A stretch of DNA of 9,499 bases from the NCBI GenBank assembly GCA_947175975.1, contig CAMWOX010000052.1, positions 1 to 9,499 on the forward strand. Reading direction: 5' to 3'. Under the pieces are notes generated by a model. The model ran no database searches. It was not told the DNA's origin and saw only the letters and a program-made list of their open reading frames with translations. A program made the position numbers and the translations under genes. Below are positions 1 through 8,100 of the stretch, one piece after another. The first letter of the stretch is position 1; every line of letters begins with the position of its first letter. This DNA comes from an uncultured Ruminococcus sp. GTDB taxonomy: Bacteria; Bacillota; Clostridia; Oscillospirales; Ruminococcaceae.

Positions 1-13
1 CTGAAAGCAAGGG

Positions 14-927
14 CTATGATGCAGGAAAAAAACTTCTGGAATAAAGCTGCATATCAAGGATTTCTTTTTGCTTTGCCATAGCAACATGAGTGTAAATCTG
101 TGTGGTTGTGATGGAACTGTGTCCCCATAGTTTTTGTATGTAACGAATATCAACATTTTCGTCGAGAAGTAAGGTCGCAAAAGAGTGCCTGAACATATGT
201 GGCGTAATATGTGTATCGTACTCAGTCATAGCGGTATATTTACAAATGATTTCACGGACAGACTGTTCGGACAAGCGATGATGCAGTTTGTTGACGAAGA
301 AAAAAACACATGATTTTATGTCTTCATGAAACAGTGTATAATAGTTTTGAAGTGCCTTTAAAACATCAGAATTTTCAATCTGAATCATGCGTTCCTTAGA
401 ACCTTTACCGAAAATTTTGATGGTGTGATTGATCAAGTCTACAGATGAAGGTGTCAGATTGCAAATTTCAGATACTCTGGCTCCAGTTGCAAAAAGTATT
501 TCAAGAATAGCAATGTCACAAGCTGTGCATCATTTCTGGTAATCTGTTTCAGAGCGAGAAAGAGAATCATAATCATGGGAAAGTATACTGTTAATCACAT
601 TGAGTGGAATTGTTTTAGGAAGTATGATCGGTTCTTTAAATGAAACATCGATTTTGTTGAAAGGATTGATTCAATTACGTCCTCAATCAAAAGATAATGA
701 GTAAATGCTTTCACAGAAGCAATTTTTCGCTTTACCGTTTTAGGCTTGAATTGTTCATGTAGCGTGTTGATGTAATGACAAATGGTCTCTTTGGAAAACA
801 CATTGTCTGTACATTCAGCAAACTGTTTAAGATCAATTCTATAGGCTTTAATGGTTTTATCATTTAAAAATTTTCTTGATTTGCAGTAGTCAAGAAACAG
901 TTGAATTTGTAAAGTTAAATTTAACAT
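14..927 (-). pseudogene. Tyrosine recombinase (phage/XerC-D-like integrase), broken by a frameshift and a stop
   Basis: The gene reads from ATG at 927 (Shine-Dalgarno AAGGAG about 7 nt upstream, 936-941) to TAG at 14-16, about 303 codons, the usual size for an XerC/D-type integrase. The N-terminal part (927 to about 670) is a SAM-like core-binding domain (FLDYCKSRKFL, TIKAYRIDLKQF, KRKIASVKAF). At about 667-670 one base seems lost: the frame runs out at 595, while the next frame continues with the family-like NPFNKIDVSFKEPIILPKTI. That frame then meets a TGA at 530-532 and resumes with ATGARVSEICNL, which holds the first catalytic Arg (codon 476-478). The rest of the catalytic domain is intact from there: beta-hairpin Lys in FGKGSKER, HMFRHSFATLL (HxxR), LWGHSS and the nucleophile in QIYTHV. 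All catalytic residues survive but the gene is split by two lesions, so it is probably dead unless one is a sequencing error. It marks the window as former mobile-element DNA. Confidence 0.88.
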
Positions 928-957
928 TGTAGTTACTCCTTTATTGGAGGTAATCTT

Positions 958-986
958 ATTATATACTATAACAAACTTTTTGTCTA
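958..986 (-). promoter_or_regulatory. Sigma-A promoter of the integrase pseudogene
   Basis: On the minus strand, -35 TAGACA (981-986), a 17-bp spacer and a perfect -10 TATAAT (958-963) lie just upstream of the integrase Shine-Dalgarno. The predicted start site is near 951, giving a leader of about 25 nt. The promoter is intact although the gene is broken. The remaining DNA up to the IS end (987-1112) is AT-rich and I see no gene in it. Confidence 0.75.
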
Positions 987-1112
987 GTAGTGACGAATGA
1001 AAAATTAAAAATATGTCAATTTTGAGATGAAATCGGTATATAATGGTATTTATAAATTAACACAGGATAACTACTTATTATCTATGGTTTACAGCAATTC
1101 GATTTTAGATTA

Positions 1113-1130
1113 GTATTACAGTTGTAAAAA
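1113..1130 (+). repeat. Left terminal inverted repeat of the IS701-family element
   Basis: GTATTACAGTTGTAAAAA on the plus strand is the exact reverse complement of 2423-2440. Perfect complementarity runs on to 1109 (22 bp in all), including ATTA outside the presumed end. Confidence 0.85.
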
Positions 1131-1267
1131 GTGTGATTTTCAATGACAGACAGAAGCCATCAATTGATGCTTAGATTTCCATTTTATATATTGAATTTGG
1201 AAAAGTAAATCAGAAGTTGTTGTATATACGAAATCAGCTATAATGCGTCGTATTTTCGTTTTGCTTA

Positions 1268-2356
1268 TTACAACTTTGATTTTCTCTTTTTTTTAAAATC
1301 TTCCATTGTATTTTCATATGTAATCGACATATCAGGAAGATTCTCAAACTGTTCTCTTAATACTGTCAGAAAAGCATGTGCCAGACAAGATAATGTGATA
1401 TGCTTATGCCATCCGTCATAACTTCTTACTTCGTACTGGTCAAGCCCTGTTTCTCTCTTCATTTCTGCAAAATTCATTTCTATTGTCCATCTGATTCCTG
1501 CGGTTTTTACAAACTCTTCCATTTTTGTTTCACAGTTTCCGTATGCAATATATCCTCTTATCTGCGAATGATCAGTCAGATTTCTTCTGAATATCAGATA
1601 TTTTCTGTGATTTTCAATATTGCAGTTTACTTCCATATACTGCCATTCAAATTCTTTTTCTCCTTTTGTTCCGTTTCCCGTACTGATTCTTACCCATTTT
1701 TCTTCATCAAGATGTCCTTTTATTTCTTTTACTGAATATTGTCTGAAACCAATCCATACATATTCCTTTCCTGATACTGCAAACATATATTTCTTGTCTT
1801 TTTCTTCAAGATACTTCTGTATTCTGCTGTCTGCTCCATATACACTATCTCCTGTCGCCCACTCAAATGGTATTCCGTTTTCATATGCACGTTTTATCAT
1901 TTCAAGTGCCATCTGCGTTTTGGTTTCGAACTGATATTCTTCAGGTATTCCTGCCTTACTGCACCGTTCTTTATCGTCAGTCCATTGTTTTGGAATATAC
2001 AGCTTTCTGTCAATACAGCAGAATTTATCATTTACTGCATAGTTCATGAATACGCCTATCTGACAGTTTTCTATTCTTCCAGCTGTTCCGCTGTACTGTC
2101 TCTGTACTCCCGCCGACATCTTTCCCTGTTTCAGAAATCCCGTTTCGTCTACAACCAGTACTGCTGCTTCGTCCTGAATTTTTTCCTTTACATATTTCTG
2201 TAATACATCTCTTAATTCATTCGCACTCCATCTTCCACGACCAATAAACTGCTGCATCCTGTACGGCGTACTTTCTCCCAGTATTTCTGACATCTGCCAT
2301 CCGTTTTTTCTTTCCGCTTCATTCAATCCTGATTTGCTGTAATAACATTTCTGCAT
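1268..2356 (-). CDS. IS701-family DDE transposase (zero frame; tail continues in the -1 frame to 1140)
   Basis: This 362-residue protein is recognisable by the IS701/DDE_5 signatures LNEAERKNGWQMSE (11-24), VLVVDETGFLKQGK (66-79), SAGVQRQYSGTAGRIENCQI (81-100), PKQWTDD (122-128) and RWTIEMNFAEMKRETGLDQY (289-308). The catalytic triad reads as D70, D170 (ATGDSVYG) and E293, with K300 at the usual seven-residue spacing. ATG 2356 has an AGGA about 9 nt upstream. The zero frame stops at 1268 after KKKRKSKL, but a further 48 codons in the -1 frame (GAG at 1286 to TGA at 1140-1142) encode a tail like that of the family: ISKTKIRRII, then IKWKSKHQ and VCH. The two frames meet at a slippery A_AAA_AAG (1286-1292), so the full product may be a frameshift protein of about 405 residues, or the gene has lost a base in its A8 tract. 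The N-terminus is short for the family. An overlapping frame starting at ATG 2397 (MVMEMEKVIQEKVECRNV) may be a displaced N-terminus, so full activity is uncertain. Confidence 0.88.
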   Translation of the reverse strand: MQKCYYSKSGLNEAERKNGWQMSEILGESTPYRMQQFIGRGRWSANELRDVLQKYVKEKIQDEAAVLVVDETGFLKQGKMSAGVQRQYSGTAGRIENCQIGVFMNYAVNDKFCCIDRKLYIPKQWTDDKERCSKAGIPEEYQFETKTQMALEMIKRAYENGIPFEWATGDSVYGADSRIQKYLEEKDKKYMFAVSGKEYVWIGFRQYSVKEIKGHLDEEKWVRISTGNGTKGEKEFEWQYMEVNCNIENHRKYLIFRRNLTDHSQIRGYIAYGNCETKMEEFVKTAGIRWTIEMNFAEMKRETGLDQYEVRSYDGWHKHITLSCLAHAFLTVLREQFENLPDMSITYENTMEDFKKKRKSKL

Positions 2357-2402
2357 TCTACTTTTTCCTGTATTACTTTTTCCATTTCCATCACCATTTT
2401 TT

Positions 2403-2431
2403 ATTATAACATGTTTTCTGATTTTTTACAA
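2403..2431 (-). promoter_or_regulatory. Transposase promoter, with its -35 inside the IS end
   Basis: On the minus strand, -35 TTGTAA (2426-2431) lies within the terminal inverted repeat, followed by a 17-bp spacer and a perfect -10 TATAAT (2403-2408). Transcription would start near 2396, some 40 nt before the chosen transposase ATG. A promoter embedded in the TIR is common in insertion sequences. Confidence 0.7.
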
Positions 2432-2440
2432 CTGTAATAC
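2423..2440 (-). repeat. Right terminal inverted repeat of the IS701-family element
   Basis: This is the exact reverse complement of 1113-1130, and the match extends to 2444. The repeat supplies the foreign residues VLQL and the TAA stop (2426-2428) that now end the neighbouring truncated reading frame. Confidence 0.85.
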
Positions 2441-2620
2441 TAATGGAAACAGTTTTTTCCTACAGCAGGAAATATCCGTTTCTGATGTGGAAGTCAGGAT
2501 GTTTCCGCAGTCAGGACATACATAAAATTTCATTTTCTTCATATTGCCAGTTTCACCTTCTTTTTCAGAGATTTCTCCCATTAGAAGTGTTTCCAGATTC
2601 ACCTGAAACGGATATTCAAT
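2441..2620 (-). pseudogene. Fragment of an XRE-type regulator with a desulforedoxin-like zinc/iron ribbon
   Basis: This is an open frame of 60 native codons with no convincing start. A TGA (2621-2623) closes it upstream and the IS701 end closes it downstream. The middle and end read MKKMKFYVCPDCGNIL, then ISCCRKKLFPL: a CxxC...CC pattern as in desulforedoxin/desulfoferrodoxin N-terminal metal sites. The segment before it (QVNLETLLMGEISEKEG) resembles the last helix and linker of XRE-family HTH regulators that carry such a C-terminal ribbon in Firmicutes. The HTH itself is missing. The frame then enters the IS repeat and stops after VLQL. It is therefore truncated at both ends, directly behind the pPIWI-RE operon (15 bp from its stop). 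The family assignment rests on memory of similar proteins, not a search. Confidence 0.62.
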
Positions 2621-2628
2621 TCACCTGA
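2597..2628. repeat. Pair of 10-bp direct repeats 22 bp apart
   Basis: ATTCACCTGA occurs at 2597-2606 and at 2619-2628, a start-to-start distance of 22 bp. The pair lies right after the stop codon of the PIWI gene and spans the point where the XRE-like fragment loses its reading frame. It may be a deletion or recombination scar, an operator with sites about two helical turns apart, or chance. Confidence 0.45.
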
Positions 2629-2634
2629 TAAAAA

Positions 2635-5121
2635 TCATTTTTTATGTGAGTCAAGTAACAAGTATTCTTTCATCAGTTCCGCAAAATGTAGAGGAGCAGG
2701 TAACCGGACTGACTGACGGTTTGTTTCCGGCATAACTTCTCTCAAATAATTAGAAAATGCAACCCATTGCGTTACCTGATCCCCCTGCTGAAGCTGAATC
2801 GGAAAGAACTCTACGAGCCCGCATTCATCAAAACTCTGCGTGGGACTCTCAAACTTTGATTGCTGATAACTTTTCCAGTATTCGGGATTACTTTTTGGTC
2901 GCCCTTCCAAAGCCCAGAATACTTTTCTGTATTGATAGATTCCGCTAGAAGAAATATGTTTATCTGATTCTTTTTGTTCTGTATAGTAATCCGGCACTTC
3001 ATGCGTACTTTGATTTTCTCTGACTCGTATGATTCTGATTGCTGTGGATCCAAAGTCTTTCATATCAGGATAAGCCTTTGTTCCGATATCTATTTTTTCT
3101 GGTATATATTCTTCTTTTATATGGTATTCAGAAATTATCTTATCTGTGATACCATGCCACAACTGGCGGGTGATGCCATTCGCCTGAATCATAATTAAGG
3201 ATGCTTTCTCACGGTATAAGCTTTGCAGTCCAAGCAGCTTTGTCCGCAATCCACTTCTTACAGCATCACTGCAAAGTTTTGTGAAGTTTTCATCTCGTGA
3301 CAGTCTTGAAAATTCCAGCAGTGCCTCAGGATAGGACAAATGCCGACGTTCAAATATATCACAATCCACCAGAATTTTTCCGCTCCTGACCTGATAGGTA
3401 ATATAAACCGGAAGAAATCTGGCTGTATCCTTTGGAGTTTTTGCCCAAAGCGGTTTCAGCTGATGCATAACATGCATTCCAACAGCATCCGCATCGAAGG
3501 CAGGATTTTTCTGCATATTCTTTTTTTCAATAAATTCTGAATAGCCAAACTGCCTCAGTATATCCATCACAGCACCATGCACTCGGCTTTTAGAACTTTC
3601 TTCTCCATCTGGCGTGATAAATTGTGTCAGGCGGTTAGTATCTGCGAATCCAGCACGCAAAGCATGTTTCGGGTCTCCTGCCTCATCTCTGGTATCTGGA
3701 AGAATCACAATTGCACCTATAATTGTTTCAGATTTTGGAATCAGTCGAGTGACCTCTTTAATCCGCTGACAGTGTGCTCCATAGGTACTATCCTCCATCA
3801 TATCCCCTAACACACCTAGTTCTTTCTTAACCAGATGTATAGAGAAAATGGAATCATTTTCCGAACCGCCAAGATAGTTCTCAAATTCATCAGTAATTTG
3901 CTGACACAGTAAATTATCTGAATCATGTCCATAGATTTCAATTGTCAGTGCAGGCATTCCAGTGCAGGACTTCAGTCTTTCTCTATGGAGTTTCTGTCCC
4001 TCAGCATTTTGCATTTTTTTATAATAACGTACCCCATTAATAGGCTGTGCTGGCTTTACTGGTTCTGCAAAATCCTGCATCAGATTGCAAATCTGTGAGA
4101 AAATTACACTTTTATCCTTAATCGGCACACCCGTTCCGATACGCATATTCGTGAAATCCATGCCATATTTATAAGGAAGCAGAATCTGTACATCTGAAAA
4201 AATATACTGTTCAGGATGATACAGAACATCATCCGCATCCGGCAGTTGGTTGATATTATATAGGTTGTAACATTTCTGTTCCGGCAAACTCCAGAAGTGA
4301 GGATACCGTTTCTGTCCAGTTTCTTCGTCTTTTTCATATCTCTGATGTAAAGTAATTCTTCGGTATTTGTTCTGCTCCATAGATATATATGCATGGATAT
4401 CTTCTTTCAGATAAATATTCTTTTTCCATGCATTAGAAACAAATCGTTTCACCGAGCAATCAATCAGCAGCATACAGCTCCGTTCCGGTGGTGTCGTCTG
4501 AAGAGACAGCTGTAGTCCGATTGCATAATAATGCGGATTCTTATTTCCATCAGAAATCGGCTGACTTATCAATTCTTTAGAACCACAATTGGAAAAAGTC
4601 AGTTTCTGTCCAAAAACAGTAATCGTTCTGCTTTTGAGTGCATTTGCTGCATATAATGCAAACGCATTGAAAGCATAATCGGCCAGCGCATGTCTTTTCT
4701 CATCAAACAGTACCGTTTCTTCCATACGAATTCCGGTTTTCAGAACATCCGAATTGATTATATCCATAAAATGTTCTGCCATTTCTTTTGTCTTAGGATT
4801 CTGCATATACTTTGCTGCAATCCAAATTTGCAAAATCTCACAGATTTTTTCCGTATCAGGCTCTTTCATGGAAATAAACCAATCAGTATCTTCAGAATCC
4901 TTCTTTATAGTTCTAATCTGCACCACATCCTCCAGCCAACCATTCAGGTAGTCATATAATACACGGGTGTTCATAGGATAAACTGTATTGAATTTCGGAT
5001 TAACAGTCAGCTGCAATTTCAACATTTCTGCTTTCCATGCCTCCGGGAAGGCAAGGAAATACAGCTTAAAAATCATATTCGTCTTCGGGATCATCCCCAT
5101 AGGGTAAATCGGTGTAGACAT
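2635..5121 (-). CDS. pPIWI-RE family protein (prokaryotic PIWI/Argonaute relative)
   Basis: This is an 828-residue PIWI-superfamily protein (numbering below is from the upstream ATG at 5127, giving 830). The order fits pPIWI-RE: an N-terminal X-type module (about 1-380), a MID-like segment (about 390-510) and an RNase H-fold PIWI domain (about 560-825). The diagnostic stretch is IIGAIVILPDTRDEAGDPK followed by HALRAGFADTNRLTQFI (469-504), the family version of the Argonaute K...Q guide-end pocket. The C-terminus RLPAPLHFAELMKEYLLL (808-825) matches the typical pPIWI-RE ending. Possible loss of catalysis: strand 1 of the RNase H fold (PVYITYQVRSG, 573-583) has no Asp, and SLIMIQANGITRQLW (643-657) has Gln where I expect the family's Asp-Ala. 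ATG 5121 is preferred because AGGAG (5131-5135) is 9 nt from it but only 3 nt from ATG 5127. It is the last gene of the operon, overlapping the helicase by 56 nt, so it is probably translationally coupled. The likely role is strand recognition in defence against foreign DNA. Confidence 0.88.
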   Translation of the reverse strand: MSTPIYPMGMIPKTNMIFKLYFLAFPEAWKAEMLKLQLTVNPKFNTVYPMNTRVLYDYLNGWLEDVVQIRTIKKDSEDTDWFISMKEPDTEKICEILQIWIAAKYMQNPKTKEMAEHFMDIINSDVLKTGIRMEETVLFDEKRHALADYAFNAFALYAANALKSRTITVFGQKLTFSNCGSKELISQPISDGNKNPHYYAIGLQLSLQTTPPERSCMLLIDCSVKRFVSNAWKKNIYLKEDIHAYISMEQNKYRRITLHQRYEKDEETGQKRYPHFWSLPEQKCYNLYNINQLPDADDVLYHPEQYIFSDVQILLPYKYGMDFTNMRIGTGVPIKDKSVIFSQICNLMQDFAEPVKPAQPINGVRYYKKMQNAEGQKLHRERLKSCTGMPALTIEIYGHDSDNLLCQQITDEFENYLGGSENDSIFSIHLVKKELGVLGDMMEDSTYGAHCQRIKEVTRLIPKSETIIGAIVILPDTRDEAGDPKHALRAGFADTNRLTQFITPDGEESSKSRVHGAVMDILRQFGYSEFIEKKNMQKNPAFDADAVGMHVMHQLKPLWAKTPKDTARFLPVYITYQVRSGKILVDCDIFERRHLSYPEALLEFSRLSRDENFTKLCSDAVRSGLRTKLLGLQSLYREKASLIMIQANGITRQLWHGITDKIISEYHIKEEYIPEKIDIGTKAYPDMKDFGSTAIRIIRVRENQSTHEVPDYYTEQKESDKHISSSGIYQYRKVFWALEGRPKSNPEYWKSYQQSKFESPTQSFDECGLVEFFPIQLQQGDQVTQWVAFSNYLREVMPETNRQSVRLPAPLHFAELMKEYLLLDSHKK

Positions 5122-8100
5122 TTTCATTCACTCCTCTTACAAATGCCTCATAGAAAGGCTGGTACAAAGTCTTTGCAATTTCGCCAGATGATTCATCCTG
5201 CATCATCTGTTCCAGATACTCCCGCAGTGCATTCAGACAATCATATCCATCCGGCTGTTCTGGATTTGTACGGAATGCACCATCTGCAAAATACACTCTT
5301 GGTGCCGGTTTTGTTTTGTCAGTAATTCTTGCCAGTCTTCCGAAAATCTGCAAAATCAGAATAAACAGTCCGGCAGTAATATCCATTTTCATTGTATCGT
5401 TCAGGTATTTCAGAGCTTTTCTGGACTGTTCTTCCATGATATGCCATTGCTGTGCAGCATAATGACGTAATTCTTTCGATTTCTCAAATGCACAAAAGAA
5501 TTCTTCTTTAAAGAATCGTTTTTCAATAATGCCATTCAGTTTTGCACACTTTCCTGAAATTTCATCCGGCACTGCCATCGGACGTACCAGAAAGAACACG
5601 CTTCCAAATGTCGAATGTCCCCCTTGATCCACAATGTTATAACCACGTTCAATTGCCTGTGCAGGTGCAATGAGGATTCTAGCTGAATGTTCCTGGAAAG
5701 CTGCGATTTCACCTCGAAGCACGTGATATTCTTCCGGTACATCGGAAGTATCATCTGTAGGACGAATCATACAAGCCGCTTTTTCAGGATAATTCTGTAA
5801 TTGCGTATTCAGATATTTCACAGCGATTTTAGCTTCATGATAACTATTGACAATCATCAGTAGCTTTCCATCGTTGAATAGTTCTCCTTCGATTGCATCC
5901 ATGCTCTTCTGAATAACCTGTTTCAGATGTTCAGCTCGTTTCTCCTGACCACCACCGGAAACCTTTATTCCTGTATTCAGATCAATAATGGATGTTTCTG
6001 CAAGTTTTTTACGTTTCCATTCTTCTGCCTCCAGAAGATACTGTACCGGCACATTCACATGATATTCCAGACACCCCTCTGCCCAACTTGAACCAGAGAG
6101 AAGCAGAACATGTGGTCCGGCTGGTTTTCCTGCTTCTGTCAGTCGAAGCCATGGAAATCGATTCATTAACGCCCTGCCGAATGCATATTGCCGATAAAGC
6201 TGCAATCCTTTTTTAGCATCATTTTTCATCCCGAACAGGTTGCCCATAACAGCTGACGGCAGTAATTTCTGCTGTGCTGTAAATCTTGCCTGCAAGAAAT
6301 GAAACAGCTCCATCTCAGACTTTTCTTCTTCTGTCAGAAAGGAATATGCTTCCTCCAGAGAATGTACATACTTATCGAAACGAACCACAATCAGATATAA
6401 CTTGATATGCTGGAATGTCTCTGTATCTGACTGACAATGATGTTGATTCAGCCAGCGTTGTAATTTTTGCGTGAATTTATGTTCCTGCTGCCGATCTCCT
6501 GCATAATCCAGAATGATATCAAGTTCCTCATCATCCGGTTCATCCATGACAGCTTCCAACCGTTCCAATACTTCTTCTGATAATGGATGCCTCCCATTTT
6601 CACTATCCTCTGATAATTGTTTCCAAAGTGTCATACTGGAAAAGGTATTCTGAAACAGCTTCTCCCATGTACCGCTGACAGACTGAATGCTTTCCCGTAC
6701 TCTTTGGAACATAGCGAGTGATTGTAAACGCAGTTCAGAATAACTGATTGCATTCCGGTCTGTATTATCCAGCTTTTCAGGGTTCTGTTTCATATCGTCC
6801 CGGCAAGCATCTGCATTATTGTGAATGAATTCCATAAAATCTGTGGATGGTGTAAAGAATTCATCCAATGTTTTCTGCACTTTATCACATTCATCAAATA
6901 TCACCAGATCAGCCTGGTGCAGCACATATTCTAGAAACAATTGATTTTCTCCTGGAATCCGCACTGCTGCCAGCCCCTGCACAGTTGTCACTACAACCGC
7001 AGAGGTCAATGCATCACGATACATTTTTGTTGCCGGGCAAATATCCAGATAGGGACATGTATAGTTCTTCCCATCTTTTTTCAGTTTTGTACAAGGTTCA
7101 TTGCCGAACTGCGGTGCTACTTCACTGCTTTGTGCCATACCTGCAACTAGGCAGGGGGCTGTCAGATATTCGGAAAATTTCGGTTTGAGATAGTTTGCAT
7201 TCTTTTCCATTACCTGATAAATATATTTCATCCGTTCATTTTTGCCAATCAACGGTGACACATTCAGGTGCAGCCTGCGAAAATAATGATACATGTGCAG
7301 TACGTCAGCCACTGTATCCATCACAAGCATCACCTTCTTATCTTGCTTTGATAAGTGATAGGTCAGCACCTTCATCAATGTAGATTTGCCAGAGCCAACC
7401 ATTCCCACCAGATTGACTACTTCCTGAATGGTAAGATTCTCTGCCAGTATTACCCGATTTCCGATGACTATCTTGATGATGTTGTTTTTCAAGGTATCTG
7501 CACAATAATCTTCCGGAAGAATTTTACGCATTTCTTCAGCAGTGGAAAATAAATCTGCAATTTTGACTGTAATTGCTGCTCGTTCATTTTTTGGTGCATG
7601 AAGAACAGGCATCTTAGGTTTCCTTATCGGAATCTTCACCTCAACCCATGGATTTTCTGAAATATCTGTCCAAAACTGATAGGTTCCTGCCTTGGCATAG
7701 TTCATGTTATGTTTTTCCTTAAAGTGACAGATATGCTCCAGGTAGCTGTCTCTCCTTTCTGGACTTGGAATTGATCTGGAATTATGCTCCAATCTCAGGA
7801 TAGACTTTCCCTCTTTCACTTCCGGTATCAGAGTATAATAACGTATGTTCTCAAGTCTGGAATCCTGATATTGTTCCAGAAGCTGCTGCCACTTCTGCTT
7901 AGAACTGCATTGTCTTAAACAGATATGTGCCTTTTGCAGAAATGCTGCTTTTTTTGGATCAGAAGTTTTTCCAATAATTGTGTAGTTATGCAAAAGGAGA
8001 TAAGCAGATTCCGGATTGCTTTCAGGAGCGATATCTTCCAGAACAGCAAGCGTCATTTCTGTCATCACAAAATCGTTGACAGGAATATCATACGGCATAT

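Larger units (their letters stand above)
1113..2440 (-). mobile_element. IS701-family insertion sequence, about 1.33 kb
   Basis: The element is bounded by perfect terminal inverted repeats, with a single transposase between them pointing toward the left end. The length, the single DDE transposase and the 18-22 bp TIRs fit the IS701 family. The identity between the ends extends outward to 1109 and 2444, where the flanks read ATTA|IS|TAAT. This gives a 2-bp TA direct repeat but no clean 4-bp YTAR duplication, which is what IS701 elements usually make. The right end lies inside or against the XRE/desulforedoxin-type fragment, so insertion helped truncate that gene. The 130 bp between the left TIR and the transposase stop (1131-1267) is not empty: it encodes an out-of-frame C-terminal transposase tail ending at 1140. 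Confidence 0.82.

Noticed and set aside
14..927. Two separate small recombinase genes instead of one
   Set aside because: The two halves fit one core-binding plus catalytic domain protein, joined by a readable middle frame with one stop.
1039..1044. TATAAT on the plus strand between integrase and IS
   Set aside because: No matching -35 and no plus-strand gene downstream.
2456..2474. TTTCC...GGAAA inverted repeat
   Set aside because: Short, lies within the cysteine-ribbon coding remnant and has no T tract; treated as chance.
2597..2640. Terminator after the PIWI gene
   Set aside because: Only an AAAAA-TGA-TTTTT mini-hairpin and a bulged GTTTC stem without a T tract; no convincing intrinsic terminator.
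5125..5127. Upstream ATG as the pPIWI-RE start
   Set aside because: Only 3 nt from AGGAG; the ATG two codons later has 9 nt spacing.
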